Source: an uncultured Mailhella sp.
Lineage (GTDB): Bacteria; Desulfobacterota; Desulfovibrionia; Desulfovibrionales; Desulfovibrionaceae
Reading direction: 5' to 3'
Assembly (NCBI RefSeq): GCF_905187505.1
Contig: NZ_CAJJIC010000003.1
Span: 1 to 58,450, forward strand
DNA length: 58,450 nt
Position 1 is the stretch's first letter. Every line of letters begins with the position of its first letter. The position numbers were made by a program, and so were the translations under genes. Positions 7,266-16,207 of this stretch are shown piece after piece. The notes under the pieces are model-generated. The model had not been told where the DNA came from. It ran no database searches and worked only from the letters and a program-made list of their open reading frames with translations.

Positions 7266-9839
7266 ATGGATAGTCTTTGGAACAACAGTGAACTTCGTCA
7301 GCAGATGCTGAACCATTTTGGAGACAGTACAGGGGAATGTTATCAGTACTATTCCTTTGTGGAAAAAAAGTTTTGCTTTTCTGAGAATATTCGGAAAATA
7401 ACGACGATGATTCCCGTTTCGGGCTGTTCGCTGGACGACTGGTATCGGGCGATATATCCCGCGGACTGCGTCAGGCTGAAGCGCTACGTATCCGGCTCCT
7501 TCAGCAGGGAGCGACAGCATTACCATTTCAACTATCGCATGCGGAACCGTTTCGGACAGCTGATATGGCTCAGCAGCAAGGGGAAATGCTATTTCGATGA
7601 CTGCGGCGAGGCGAGTTTCTTTCTGGGAACGATATCGGCGCAGGAGCATCTGGAGCAGCCCGTCAGGGACAGCTGTCAGACGGCGTGGCTGATGGAGCTG
7701 GAAAAGGCTCATCATCAGGGACGGAGCGGTCATCTTCTGATGGTGAATGTGGATAACCTGAGCCGGATAAATCTGAAATACGGCCGGGAGTGCGGCAACG
7801 GCGTTCTTGAAGTGCTCAGGGACGCCATGAATGATGCCTGCACGGGAGAGCAGCGGGCATGCCGTATCAACGGCAACTGTTTCTGCATACTTCTGCCGGA
7901 GACGGACGACGCGCAGGTGAAGGCATATTTTCGGACGGTGCAGAGAAGTCTTGAAGGTGAGTGCACCATTTCCGGCGGCTGCGTTCCGCTGCAGAAGTAT
8001 CAGATTCCGGAGAGCGAAATGCTCCTGCAGTACGCCGAGAGCTCTCTGGAGGCCGCAAAAAAGTCGGGAAAGAACCGGCTTTGCTTCTTCATGCCCGAGG
8101 ACTATGAGCGAAAGATTGCCGCCCTGGAACTGCTCGAGGAAATGGAGAATGCCGTAAGAAACGATTTTTCGGGATTTTTTCTTCTTTATCAGGCGCAGAT
8201 TCGTTCCGAAACTTTTGAGCTTGCGGGAGCGGAGGCGCTGCTTCGGTTCCGTTCGTCCCGAAGGGGCGTCATTTCCCCGGACGAGTGCATTCCGGTGCTG
8301 GAGCGGAGCGGGCTGATCGTGCCGGTAGGCGAGTGGGGCATCCGACAGGCGCTGGAGCAGTGTCGCATCTGGAGGCGGACGGTTCCCGACTTTCGCGTCA
8401 GCATCAACATGTCCTACCGGCAGCTGGGGCAGTCCGAGATTCAGGACGACGTTCTGAACCTGCTACGGGCGAGCGGGCTTCCCGGCAGCGCTCTCGCCGT
8501 CGAGGTCACGGAGGGCAGGGAGCTTCAGAACTATCCGTATCTGAACGCCGTGTTCAGCGCCTGGAAGGAAGAGGGCATAGAGATTGCCGTGGATGATTTC
8601 GGAACCGGCTATTCCAGTCTGAGCTGGCTGAAGGAACTGTCCATCGACGAGATAAAGATCGACCGCTGCTTCGTCAGGGACATTCAGCACAGCGCTTACA
8701 ATCTGCGCCTTTTGTCCAACATCATCGAACTGGCCGCCGGCGGCAGCATCCGCGTATGCTGCGAAGGCGTGGAGACCTCCGAGGAACTTGCCGTTCTGGA
8801 GCCGCTTCATCCGGCGCTCTATCAGGGGTACTTTTTTGCCAGACCCGTGTCCCCTGAGCAGTTCGTGATGAAAAAGAAGTACCTGGAGTCCGGTCTTTGT
8901 CTGGACGACAGAAACCGGGAGGCGCTCTCCACCCGGCGGGATCTGCCTTCAAAGGACAGGTACGCCCTTGAGCACATCATACTGGAGAAGACCGAGGACA
9001 TCATTTCCCTGTGTGATGTTCTGACGCATGAGATATACTATCTCAATGCGGCGGGGAAAAGGATCTTCGGCGTCAGGGACTACCGGGGACGGAAATGCTA
9101 TGAGGCACTGCGGGGACGGAACACGCCCTGCGTTTTCTGTCCCAATGCCGAGCTGCGTCACGACTCCTTTCATATATGGGAGGACTGGAACAGTTACTGC
9201 GACAGGCATTTTCTTCTGAAGGACAAGCTGCTGGAGGTGGGCGACAGGACCCTGCGCCTTCAGGTCGGCATGGACATCACAAGGCGGGAGTACGTCAGTC
9301 GAAAGGCTCAGGCGCGTCTGGATTTTGCAAGGCGCATCACCGGCTATGTGGACGTGCTGCACAGACAGAAGAACTGGAGCCGCGCCGTGGATCTGGTGCT
9401 TGCATCCGTGGGTGAGTTCTACAGGGCGGATCGGGCCTATCTGTTTGAACCTTCTCCCCGGAAGCCCGAGTTCTGGGACAATACCTTCGAGTGGTGCGCT
9501 TCCGGCATCACGCCCCAGAAGGAGAATCTGCAGCAGGTGCCGCCGGAGGCGGTATCCCGGTGGATGGAACTTTTCCTGCACGACAAGTCCGTCATCATCT
9601 ACAACACGGAGCCGCTCAGAAGGCATTCTCCCCTTGAATGGGAGATGCTTGAGAGTCAGGAGATTCAGCGTCTGATCGCCGTGCCGCTCATGGAAGAGGG
9701 ACGCGTGGTCGGCTTCGTGGGGGTGGACAATCCCCGTTACGCCATTGAGGACGACACGCAGGTGCGGGTGCTGGCGAGCTTTCTTGTCGTACGCTTCCAG
9801 CGGGAAAGAAGGGAGCGTCAGGCAAAAAGCGACGCGTGA
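7266..9839 (+). CDS. PAS-GGDEF(degenerate)-EAL-PAS-GAF cyclic-di-GMP phosphodiesterase
   Basis: 857 aa, no membrane segment. A PAS-like domain (about 20-125) is followed by a GGDEF fold (155-285) in which the signature is replaced by INGNC (about 201-205), so it should not make c-di-GMP. The EAL domain (295-535) keeps the catalytic set: EALLR, NMSYRQL, EVTE, DDFGTGYSSL, IDEIKIDR, EGVE and QGYFFARP. A PAS-like stretch with Cys pairs (near 610-640, CYEALRGRNTPCVFC) and a C-terminal GAF domain (about 690-850) follow. The likely job is c-di-GMP hydrolysis controlled by one or more sensor domains. The ribosome-binding site is weak. Confidence 0.85.
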   Translation: MDSLWNNSELRQQMLNHFGDSTGECYQYYSFVEKKFCFSENIRKITTMIPVSGCSLDDWYRAIYPADCVRLKRYVSGSFSRERQHYHFNYRMRNRFGQLIWLSSKGKCYFDDCGEASFFLGTISAQEHLEQPVRDSCQTAWLMELEKAHHQGRSGHLLMVNVDNLSRINLKYGRECGNGVLEVLRDAMNDACTGEQRACRINGNCFCILLPETDDAQVKAYFRTVQRSLEGECTISGGCVPLQKYQIPESEMLLQYAESSLEAAKKSGKNRLCFFMPEDYERKIAALELLEEMENAVRNDFSGFFLLYQAQIRSETFELAGAEALLRFRSSRRGVISPDECIPVLERSGLIVPVGEWGIRQALEQCRIWRRTVPDFRVSINMSYRQLGQSEIQDDVLNLLRASGLPGSALAVEVTEGRELQNYPYLNAVFSAWKEEGIEIAVDDFGTGYSSLSWLKELSIDEIKIDRCFVRDIQHSAYNLRLLSNIIELAAGGSIRVCCEGVETSEELAVLEPLHPALYQGYFFARPVSPEQFVMKKKYLESGLCLDDRNREALSTRRDLPSKDRYALEHIILEKTEDIISLCDVLTHEIYYLNAAGKRIFGVRDYRGRKCYEALRGRNTPCVFCPNAELRHDSFHIWEDWNSYCDRHFLLKDKLLEVGDRTLRLQVGMDITRREYVSRKAQARLDFARRITGYVDVLHRQKNWSRAVDLVLASVGEFYRADRAYLFEPSPRKPEFWDNTFEWCASGITPQKENLQQVPPEAVSRWMELFLHDKSVIIYNTEPLRRHSPLEWEMLESQEIQRLIAVPLMEEGRVVGFVGVDNPRYAIEDDTQVRVLASFLVVRFQRERRERQAKSDA

Positions 9840-9872
9840 TAGCGTCGCTCATGCGGGAGTGGAAAGCCTTTC

Positions 9873-11363
9873 CTAAGCCCTGCGGTCCGTTCGAGCTTCG
9901 TGCGCGGAGAGCGACAGCGCGGCCACGGTTTCCACGTGCGGCGTCTGCGGAAAAAGGTCCACGGGCTGCACGGCACGTATGTCATAGGCCTGGGAAAGCA
10001 AGGCAAGGTCGCGGGCAAGGGTGGCAGGATTGCAGGAAACGAGCACGAGGCGCGGAGGGCGGTGCTTGAGCAGCGCCTGCACGGTTTTCTCATCCATGCC
10101 CGCGCGCGGCGGATCGGTGACGATGAGGTCGGGCACGCCTCTTTCCCGGAAAATGCTCTCCAGCCTTGCGGCATCGCCGCATGCAAAACGGAACGTCGTC
10201 TCTTCCCGGAGTCTTTGGGCGTTGACGGATGCCAGCTCCACGGCCTGGGCCACGCTTTCCATGCCGAACACGCGCGCAAAATGCGGGCTCATGGTCAGCG
10301 CAAGGCCGCCCGCACCGCAGTAGATGTCCCAGCATTCCCCGCCCCGGAAGCCGCCTTCGCCGGAAAACAGGGACGAGGCAAGGTCGGCGGCCGTGTTGTA
10401 GAGCAGTTCGGCGGCGCGGCTGTTCACCTGGAAGAAGGAATTGTGGTCGAGGGTGAAGGTCACGTCGCGGCCCTGAAGATGCAGGGTTTCAGAAAGACGC
10501 GCTTCGCCCAGCGTGAACGCGGTTTCTTCGCCGTAGGCTATGTCGGCCTCGTCCGCGCGGATGCTGTGCACGAATCCCGTCACGCCGAGTCCGGCATCCA
10601 TGAGCGCTGCGCCGAGCTTTCTGACGTTCGCGGTCTCCTGAGGCGAGGGCAGGGTGATGAGTTCCACAAGGCATCCCCCGGCGCGGGGCTCGCGGATGAC
10701 GACGAATCGCAGAATGTCGCTGGGGCGTACGGAGCTGCTGAAATTTTTCTTTTTCGGCGTGCGTTCTCCGGCCTTTCTGCCGGAGGGGGCGGCTCGCAGG
10801 CCGAAGCGTCCGCACAGTCCGCGCACCGCTTCCAGCACCGCCATGGTGCGGGACGTTTGAAGCAGGCACTGCGTCACTTCCGTGACGGCGCGGGACGAGC
10901 GGGCCCGCAGTCCGAGCCGCGTTCCGCCGTTTTCATCCTGAGCGAAGGCGAATTCCATTTTGTTCCTGTAGCCCCATTCCGCCTCGTCTCCGACGCCGAT
11001 GGTCGGACGAAGCACGCCTTCCGGCAGCTCCAGTCGTCCGAGACGGCGCAGGGCGTCCTGCACGATGCGCGTTTTCCACGCAAGCTGCCGGTCTCCGGGC
11101 AGACGCTGCCAGGGGCAGCCGCCGCATTTTTCGGCATGAACGCACGGAGCGGGACGCTCCTCGGAAGACGGCTTCACCACGCGGACAAGCTCGGCTTCGG
11201 CCATGCGTTTCTTTACGTGGCTGAGGCGGACAAGAACGCGCTCTCCGGGAAGTCCGCCCCGGACGAAGACGGTCATGCCCTCAGGGCTGCGTCCCACGGT
11301 TCTGCCGTCGGGAGAAAGGCCGTGCAGATCCATTTCCAGCGTGTCGTTCCTGTCGTATTCCAT
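9873..11363 (-). CDS. RlmD/TrmA-family RNA 5-methyluridine methyltransferase
   Basis: 496 aa from an ATG with AGGAGAA upstream. Layout: TRAM-like N-terminus (GERVLVRLSHV), an iron-sulfur motif C-x5-C-x2-C (CVHAEKCGGCPWQ), an insert, then the SAM-dependent catalytic domain. Visible there are FFQVN, the SAM-binding loop DIYCGAGGLAL, DPPRAGM, and SCNPATLARD with the catalytic Cys. This family methylates C5 of uridine in 23S rRNA or tRNA. The iron-sulfur motif favours the RlmD/RumA side. A basic insert near residue 230 (GRKAGERTPKKK) is unusual. It is transcribed alone. Confidence 0.85.
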   Translation of the reverse strand: MEYDRNDTLEMDLHGLSPDGRTVGRSPEGMTVFVRGGLPGERVLVRLSHVKKRMAEAELVRVVKPSSEERPAPCVHAEKCGGCPWQRLPGDRQLAWKTRIVQDALRRLGRLELPEGVLRPTIGVGDEAEWGYRNKMEFAFAQDENGGTRLGLRARSSRAVTEVTQCLLQTSRTMAVLEAVRGLCGRFGLRAAPSGRKAGERTPKKKNFSSSVRPSDILRFVVIREPRAGGCLVELITLPSPQETANVRKLGAALMDAGLGVTGFVHSIRADEADIAYGEETAFTLGEARLSETLHLQGRDVTFTLDHNSFFQVNSRAAELLYNTAADLASSLFSGEGGFRGGECWDIYCGAGGLALTMSPHFARVFGMESVAQAVELASVNAQRLREETTFRFACGDAARLESIFRERGVPDLIVTDPPRAGMDEKTVQALLKHRPPRLVLVSCNPATLARDLALLSQAYDIRAVQPVDLFPQTPHVETVAALSLSAHEARTDRRA

Positions 11364-11709
11364 GGGTGTTCTCCTGAAACGTGATGGGGCATCATAGCAG
11401 GGCGGAGGAGGAAAGGCAAAAGCCTCCGGGAAGGGCGGAAGGCTTCCGGCTCTCGTTCGTACAGGCGCGGAGCCCGACGCTCTGCGAACGGGCCGTGCGT
11501 TCCGTCTCTCTGACGCCGGCTCCCGGTAGAGGTGCGTAAATTCCTTGCTTCTGCCGCATCGTCCTGCCGTTTTCGCCGCAAAGAAAACGGACGCGGCATC
11601 AAGTCGTTCCGGCGGAGCTCCTTGACTTTTTACCGGGCTTGGGAGAAGGTAAAAGCTGATTCCGGCATATCGGCCGGAAGGCCGTCCAGACTTTTCGAGG
11701 AGCACACGT
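11364..11709. other. 346-bp intergenic region
   Basis: This is the divergent gap between the methyltransferase (minus) and the 44-aa membrane protein (plus). No supported gene was seen. It should hold both promoters; no strong consensus boxes could be fixed by eye. Confidence 0.45.
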
Positions 11710-11844
11710 ATGGGAGAACTCATCACCAGCGCCATGCACTCCACCCCTCAGGGATTCGTGGGCGTGGGCTGCATCTTCATCTATTTCATTGTCATGATCT
11801 GCGCCATCATCTATCGCGTCAGACGTGGCGAGCACGTTCACTGA
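11710..11844 (+). CDS. Small single-pass membrane protein, 44 aa
   Basis: The short frame starts ATGGGAGAACTCATC with GAGGAG eight bases upstream. It encodes a polar N-terminus (MGELITSAMHSTPQGF), one strongly hydrophobic segment of about 20 residues (VGVGCIFIYFIVMICAIIY) and a basic tail RVRRGEHVH. A strong terminator follows 18 bp after the stop. That compact transcription unit supports a real gene. It resembles small accessory subunits of transporters in layout, but no partner lies next to it and the function is unknown. Confidence 0.65.
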   Translation: MGELITSAMHSTPQGFVGVGCIFIYFIVMICAIIYRVRRGEHVH

Positions 11845-11862
11845 TACCGTCATCATCGCACG

Positions 11863-11910
11863 AAAAAGGCGTTCCCTTCCGAGGAGGGGGACGCCTTTTT
11901 CGTTTTTTCA
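11863..11910 (+). terminator. Terminator after the 44-aa gene
   Basis: The stem AAAAAGGCGTCCC-type hairpin (AAGGCGTTCCC with GGGGGACGCCTT) is followed by TTTTCGTTTTTT. It is almost symmetrical, so it may work on both strands. Confidence 0.8.
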
Positions 11911-12000
11911 GCCTGCGGACATGGAAAGGGGAGAACGCTCGTCATGACCTCGCGCATCGCCCCTTTCGCCGGATGCTCCGCCTCGGGACGGCAGCAGGCA

Positions 12001-12396
12001 TCACTGAGGAGTGCAGGGATGGCTGCGCAGGGCGAAGCGGGCCGTGCCTTCGGCCAGAATCTTGTCGAATTCTTCCATGTTGTTTTCCGCCACGTCCCGC
12101 AGGGCGAGCAGAAGCGGGATGGCCGTCATGAGCCAGAACTTGCCGGACACCTTGCCCGAGGAGGCGCCGCCGTGGGCGTAGGCCTCCACGAAGGGACGGG
12201 CGGTGTTGCTCAGTTCTTCGCCGGTCTTTTCCCGGAAGATGCGGTGAATGTCCATGACGAGCTCGTGCGAGCTGTAGGGGAAGGGCGTGTCGGCAAAGGC
12301 CTTTTTCATGTCTTCCCACAGATACGGGTCGCCGCGAAGGCCCCAGTTCGGGGGCTGTATGTTGAACATTTCGGAGAGAAAGCGATTTTCAGACAT
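12001..12396 (-). CDS. Uncharacterised 131-aa protein
   Basis: The family is not recognised. The ATG has GGAGGACCT just upstream. The protein is soluble-looking, with an aromatic N-terminus (PPNWGLRGDPYLWEDMKKAF), a helical middle (ELVMDIHRIFREKTGEELS) and one moderately hydrophobic helix (FWLMTAIPLLLALRDV, about 85-100). It lies downstream of the hydrogenase operon on the same strand but is separated from it by a strong terminator at 12481-12519, so it is likely transcribed from its own promoter. Confidence 0.6.
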   Translation of the reverse strand: MSENRFLSEMFNIQPPNWGLRGDPYLWEDMKKAFADTPFPYSSHELVMDIHRIFREKTGEELSNTARPFVEAYAHGGASSGKVSGKFWLMTAIPLLLALRDVAENNMEEFDKILAEGTARFALRSHPCTPQ

Positions 12397-12480
12397 AGGT
12401 CCTCCACAGATTGAGCCGGAATGTTGCCGGTGCGGGGCTTCATATTGGCGGCAAGAGAAGGAAAAGTCAAAGCCTGCATG

Positions 12481-12519
12481 AAAAAAAAAGGCGCCCCGGA
12501 CGTTTTCGTCCGGAGCGCC
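12481..12519 (-). terminator. Terminator of the hndA-hndC-hndD operon
   Basis: A 13-bp stem (GGCGCCCCGGACG/CGTCCGGAGCGCC, one G-T pair) with a TTTT loop is followed by nine T residues on the minus strand. It begins about 20 bp after the hndD stop. Confidence 0.9.
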
Positions 12520-12538
12520 GGGAGATCAGGCCGCCGGC

Positions 12539-14284
12539 CTACTTGCTGCGGCAGGAGCGGTACTGTTCATAGTAGTGGGTGTGCAGAAGTTCGTGGGCCT
12601 TGTGACTGTTGGGCTCACCGAGGAAGTCCCGGTACAGGGCCTGTATTTCGGGGTTGTCGTGGCTTCTGCGCACGGGCAGGTTGCGGTCGTTGCGGTACAG
12701 GGCCTCGATGCGCAGACGGGGCGTGTCGGCGTCGAGGTTGATGGGCTGACCGCCGCCGTTGATGCAGCCGCCGGGGCAGGCCATGATTTCGATGAAGTTC
12801 CAGCCGCGGGGATTGCCTTCGCGGATCATGTCGCACACCTTGCGGGCGTTGGCCAGACCGTGTGCCACGGCCACCTTCAGCGTGAGAATGCCGTTGAAGT
12901 TCACTTCGGCCTCGCGTATGCCTTCCATGCCGCGCACGGCGTCGAGTTCGATGGGTTCCATCTCTTCGCCGGTGATCACCTTGTAGGCGGTGCGCATGGC
13001 GGCTTCCATGACGCCGCCGGTGGCGCCGAAGATGTTGCCTGCGCCGGAGCCCTCGCCCATGATGGGATCGAATTCCTCTTCCGGCAGGGCGAAGAAGTTG
13101 ATGTTGGCTTCCTTGATCATCTGGGCGAGCTCGGTGGTGGTGAGCACGATGTCGGTGTCGGCAAAGCCGCTGGCCGAAAGCTCACGGCGTGCGGCCTCGA
13201 ACTTCTTGGCGGTGCAGGGCATGATGGACACGGACACGATCTTGGAAGGATCGATGCCCTGCTTCTGCGCATAGTAGGTCTTGAGCATGGCGCCGAACAT
13301 GGACTGCGGGCTCTTGGCGGTGGACAGATGCGGAAGCAGGTCGGGATAATAGAGCTCGATGAAGTTGATCCAGCCGGGCGAGCAGCTCGTGATCATGGGA
13401 AGCTTGCCGCCGTTCTTCACGCGGTCGATGAGCTCGTGGCCTTCTTCCATGATGGTGAGGTCGGCCGACCAGTTGGTGTCGAACACCTTGTCGAAGCCGA
13501 GGCGTCGCAGGGCGCTGACCATCTGACCGGTGGCGATGTCGCCGGGCCTGCCGCCGAAGGGTTCGCTGATGGCCACGCGCACGGAAGGAGCGGTCTGCAC
13601 CATGACGATCTTTTCAGGATCGCGCAGAGCCTGCCAGGCGCGTTCGATGTCGCTTTTGAGCGTGATGGCTCCGGTGGGGCACACCTTGCGGCACTGGCCG
13701 CAGAAGGTGCAGGACACTTCGCCGAGACCGAGGTTGAAGGCCGGAGTCACGCGGGCGTTGAGGCCGCGGTAGGCGAAGGAGTAGATGCTCACGCCCTGCA
13801 CTTCGGCGCACATGCGCACGCAGCGGCCGCAGAGAATGCACTTCGCCGGATCGCGCACGATGCAGGGATTGCTTTCATCCTTCGGCAGTTCAGGACGGTT
13901 GTATTCGTAGCGGACGCGGCGGATGCCCAGGTTGTTGGCCACGCGCTGCAGCTCGCAGTTGCCGGAACGCGAACAGGCAAGGCAGTCCTTGGGATGGTTG
14001 GCGAGCAGAAGTTCCACGATGTTCTTGCGCGATTCCAGCACTTCGGGATCGTTGGTGAACACTTCCATGCCTTCGCTCACCTTGGCGATGCAGGCGGGGA
14101 TGAAGGAACGGGCCTTCGTGACCTTGCACACGCACACGCGGCAGGAGCCTTCGGGGCGCAGAAGAGGATGGTAGCAGAGCGTGGGAATGTTGATGCCGAC
14201 AAGTTTTGCGGCTTCCAGTATGGTGGCGTCCGCGGGGGCGGTCACTTTCTGGCCGTCTATAGTCAGAGTAACGGTATCACTCAT
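12539..14284 (-). CDS. hndD: [FeFe]-hydrogenase catalytic subunit, HndD/HydA type
   Basis: 581 aa from an ATG behind GAGGAG; HndD of Desulfovibrio fructosivorans is of similar size. Iron-sulfur sites in order: N-terminal [2Fe-2S] (Cys37, 48, 51, 65), a His-ligated cluster (His97, Cys101, 104, 110), and two [4Fe-4S] clusters (around Cys149-159 and 192-202). The H-cluster motifs are complete: TSCSPGW (Cys301), MPCTAKKFE and ACPGGCINGGGQP. Together with hndA and hndC it should form a cytoplasmic NAD(P)-linked, probably electron-bifurcating hydrogenase that couples NAD(P)H, ferredoxin and H2. It is the last gene of the operon. Confidence 0.95.
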   Translation of the reverse strand: MSDTVTLTIDGQKVTAPADATILEAAKLVGINIPTLCYHPLLRPEGSCRVCVCKVTKARSFIPACIAKVSEGMEVFTNDPEVLESRKNIVELLLANHPKDCLACSRSGNCELQRVANNLGIRRVRYEYNRPELPKDESNPCIVRDPAKCILCGRCVRMCAEVQGVSIYSFAYRGLNARVTPAFNLGLGEVSCTFCGQCRKVCPTGAITLKSDIERAWQALRDPEKIVMVQTAPSVRVAISEPFGGRPGDIATGQMVSALRRLGFDKVFDTNWSADLTIMEEGHELIDRVKNGGKLPMITSCSPGWINFIELYYPDLLPHLSTAKSPQSMFGAMLKTYYAQKQGIDPSKIVSVSIMPCTAKKFEAARRELSASGFADTDIVLTTTELAQMIKEANINFFALPEEEFDPIMGEGSGAGNIFGATGGVMEAAMRTAYKVITGEEMEPIELDAVRGMEGIREAEVNFNGILTLKVAVAHGLANARKVCDMIREGNPRGWNFIEIMACPGGCINGGGQPINLDADTPRLRIEALYRNDRNLPVRRSHDNPEIQALYRDFLGEPNSHKAHELLHTHYYEQYRSCRSK

Positions 14285-14307
14285 GATGATTCTCCTCGAG
14301 GTCGGGC

Positions 14308-16194
14308 TTACACGCGGCTGATGGCGCCGTGCTTGCACTTGTCCATGCAGGTGCCGCACTTGATGCACTTGTTGGGATTGATCAGGTGGGGCTCGCGCAC
14401 CTTGCCGGTGATGGCGCCCACGGGGCAGTTGCGGGCGCAGAGCGTGCAGCCCTTGCACTTTTCGGGATCGATCCTGTACTGGAGCAGCTTGGTGCACACG
14501 CCGGCCGGGCACTTCTTGTCGTGAATGTGGGCCTCGTATTCCGAGCGGAAGAAGCGCAGCGTGGAGAGCACGGGATTGGGAGCCGTCTGACCGAGGGCGC
14601 AGAGAGACGAGGTGCGCATGGTGTGGGCCAGGCGTTCGAGTTCCTCGATGTCGCCGTCGCGTCCTTCACCGCCGCAGATGCGTTCCAGGATTTCCAGCAT
14701 GCGCTTGCTGCCTTCGCGGCAGGGAGTGCACTTGCCGCAGCTTTCGGCCTGGGTGAAGGTGAGGAAGAAGCGGGCGAGGTCCACCATGCAGGTGTCTTCG
14801 TCCACCACGACCAGACCGCCGGAGCCCATCATGGCGCCTGCGGCGGTGAGGGAATCATAGTCCACGGGGTTGTCGAGCATGGAGGCGGGCAGGCACGCGC
14901 CGGAAGGTCCGCCTATCTGCACGGCCTTGAACTTCTTTTCGTTCTTGATGCCTGCGCAGATGTCGAAAATGATGTGGCGCATGGAAACGCCCATGGGAAT
15001 TTCCACAAGACCGGTGTTGCGCACCTTGCCGGTGACGGCGAAGATCTTGGTGCCCGGAGATTTTTCGGTGCCGTCCTGGCGGAAGGCTTCCGCGCCGTCG
15101 GTGATGATGCGGGCCACGTTGGCGAAGGTTTCCACGTTGTTGAGCACTGTGGGCTTTTCCCACAGGCCGCGCTTGGCCGGGAAGGGCGGACGCACGCGGG
15201 GCATGCCTCTCTTGCCTTCGATGGAGCGCATGAGGGCGGTTTCTTCGCCGCACACGAAGGCGCCGGCGCCCTGCTTGATCTTAAGATGGAAGCTGAAGTC
15301 GGAGCCGAGAATGTTGTCGCCGATGAGTCCGAGGGCTTCGGCTTCGGCAAGGGCGATGCCGAGGCGCTTGATGGCGAGCGGATATTCGGCGCGCACGTAT
15401 ACGTAGCCTTCGGTGGCTCCGGTGGCCCATGCGCCTATGAGCATGCCTTCAATGACGGCGTTGGGGTCGCCTTCGAGCACGGAACGGTCCATGAACGCGC
15501 CCGGGTCGCCTTCATCGGCGTTGCAGAGCATGTACTTGGGTTCGGCCTTTTCGGCAGCCATGAACTTCCACTTGAGGCCGGTGGGGAAGCCCGCGCCGCC
15601 GCGGCCGCGCAGGCCGGAGTTGAACACTTCCTCAAGGGTGGCTTCGCGACCCATGGAAAGAGCCTTGGCTATGCCCTGGTAGCCGCCGTTGGCGATGTAC
15701 TCAAAAATGTTTTCTGGATCGATGCGGCCGCAGTTGCGCAGCACGAGGCGCTTCTGCAGATTGTAGAAGAGCATGTCGCGGTAGCTGTGGCGCGGGGTCT
15801 TGCCGGTGCGGCCCTGGTAGTGCAGGCGTTCCACGGTCTTGCCTTCGAGCACGGTGGTCGTGACGAGTTCGTCGGCGTCCTCGGGCTGGACGCGCACGTA
15901 GAAGATGCCGCCGGGGTAGAAGATGACGAGCGGGCCGAGTTCGCAGAATCCGTGACAGCCGGTGACCACGATGCTTACGCGGTCGTGCAGACCGTGGTTG
16001 TCGATGGCCTTCTGCAGCGCGTCGCGGGTGTTCATGCTGCCCGAGGAGGTGCAGCCCGTGCCGCCGCAGATGAGTATCTGGTATTTTTCCTGCTGAGGCG
16101 CGCGGTTGTAGTGGCGCAGGCTGAGCAGAGGCCGGGCTTCTTCCTGCAGCTTGTTGAGCGCGTCGACGGAAGTGAGACGTTTCAGTTCAAGCAT
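14308..16194 (-). CDS. hndC: NuoF-like flavoprotein subunit of NAD(P)-linked hydrogenase, HndC with fused HndB-like domain
   Basis: 628 aa, near Thermotoga HydB in size and longer than the ~495-aa HndC of D. fructosivorans. The N-terminal ~115 residues form a thioredoxin-like [2Fe-2S] domain (CGGTGCTSSGS and TGCHGFCELGP), which is the separate HndB in D. fructosivorans. The NuoF core follows with the FMN/NADH site (GRGGAGFPTGLKW, near 193), NADEGDPGAFMDR and ESCGKCTPCREG. Two C-terminal [4Fe-4S] ferredoxin motifs (CKGCTLCARNC and CIKCGTCMDKC) end the protein. It should carry electrons between NAD(P)H and the HndD clusters. AAGGAGAGG precedes the start; 13 bp separate it from hndA. Confidence 0.93.
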   Translation of the reverse strand: MLELKRLTSVDALNKLQEEARPLLSLRHYNRAPQQEKYQILICGGTGCTSSGSMNTRDALQKAIDNHGLHDRVSIVVTGCHGFCELGPLVIFYPGGIFYVRVQPEDADELVTTTVLEGKTVERLHYQGRTGKTPRHSYRDMLFYNLQKRLVLRNCGRIDPENIFEYIANGGYQGIAKALSMGREATLEEVFNSGLRGRGGAGFPTGLKWKFMAAEKAEPKYMLCNADEGDPGAFMDRSVLEGDPNAVIEGMLIGAWATGATEGYVYVRAEYPLAIKRLGIALAEAEALGLIGDNILGSDFSFHLKIKQGAGAFVCGEETALMRSIEGKRGMPRVRPPFPAKRGLWEKPTVLNNVETFANVARIITDGAEAFRQDGTEKSPGTKIFAVTGKVRNTGLVEIPMGVSMRHIIFDICAGIKNEKKFKAVQIGGPSGACLPASMLDNPVDYDSLTAAGAMMGSGGLVVVDEDTCMVDLARFFLTFTQAESCGKCTPCREGSKRMLEILERICGGEGRDGDIEELERLAHTMRTSSLCALGQTAPNPVLSTLRFFRSEYEAHIHDKKCPAGVCTKLLQYRIDPEKCKGCTLCARNCPVGAITGKVREPHLINPNKCIKCGTCMDKCKHGAISRV

Positions 16195-16207
16195 GTCGTC
16201 CTCTCCT

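Noticed and set aside
6855..7733. 292-residue minus-strand frame across the csoR-GGDEF gap
   Set aside because: It overlaps the start of the GGDEF/EAL gene, has no ribosome-binding site and no recognisable domain.
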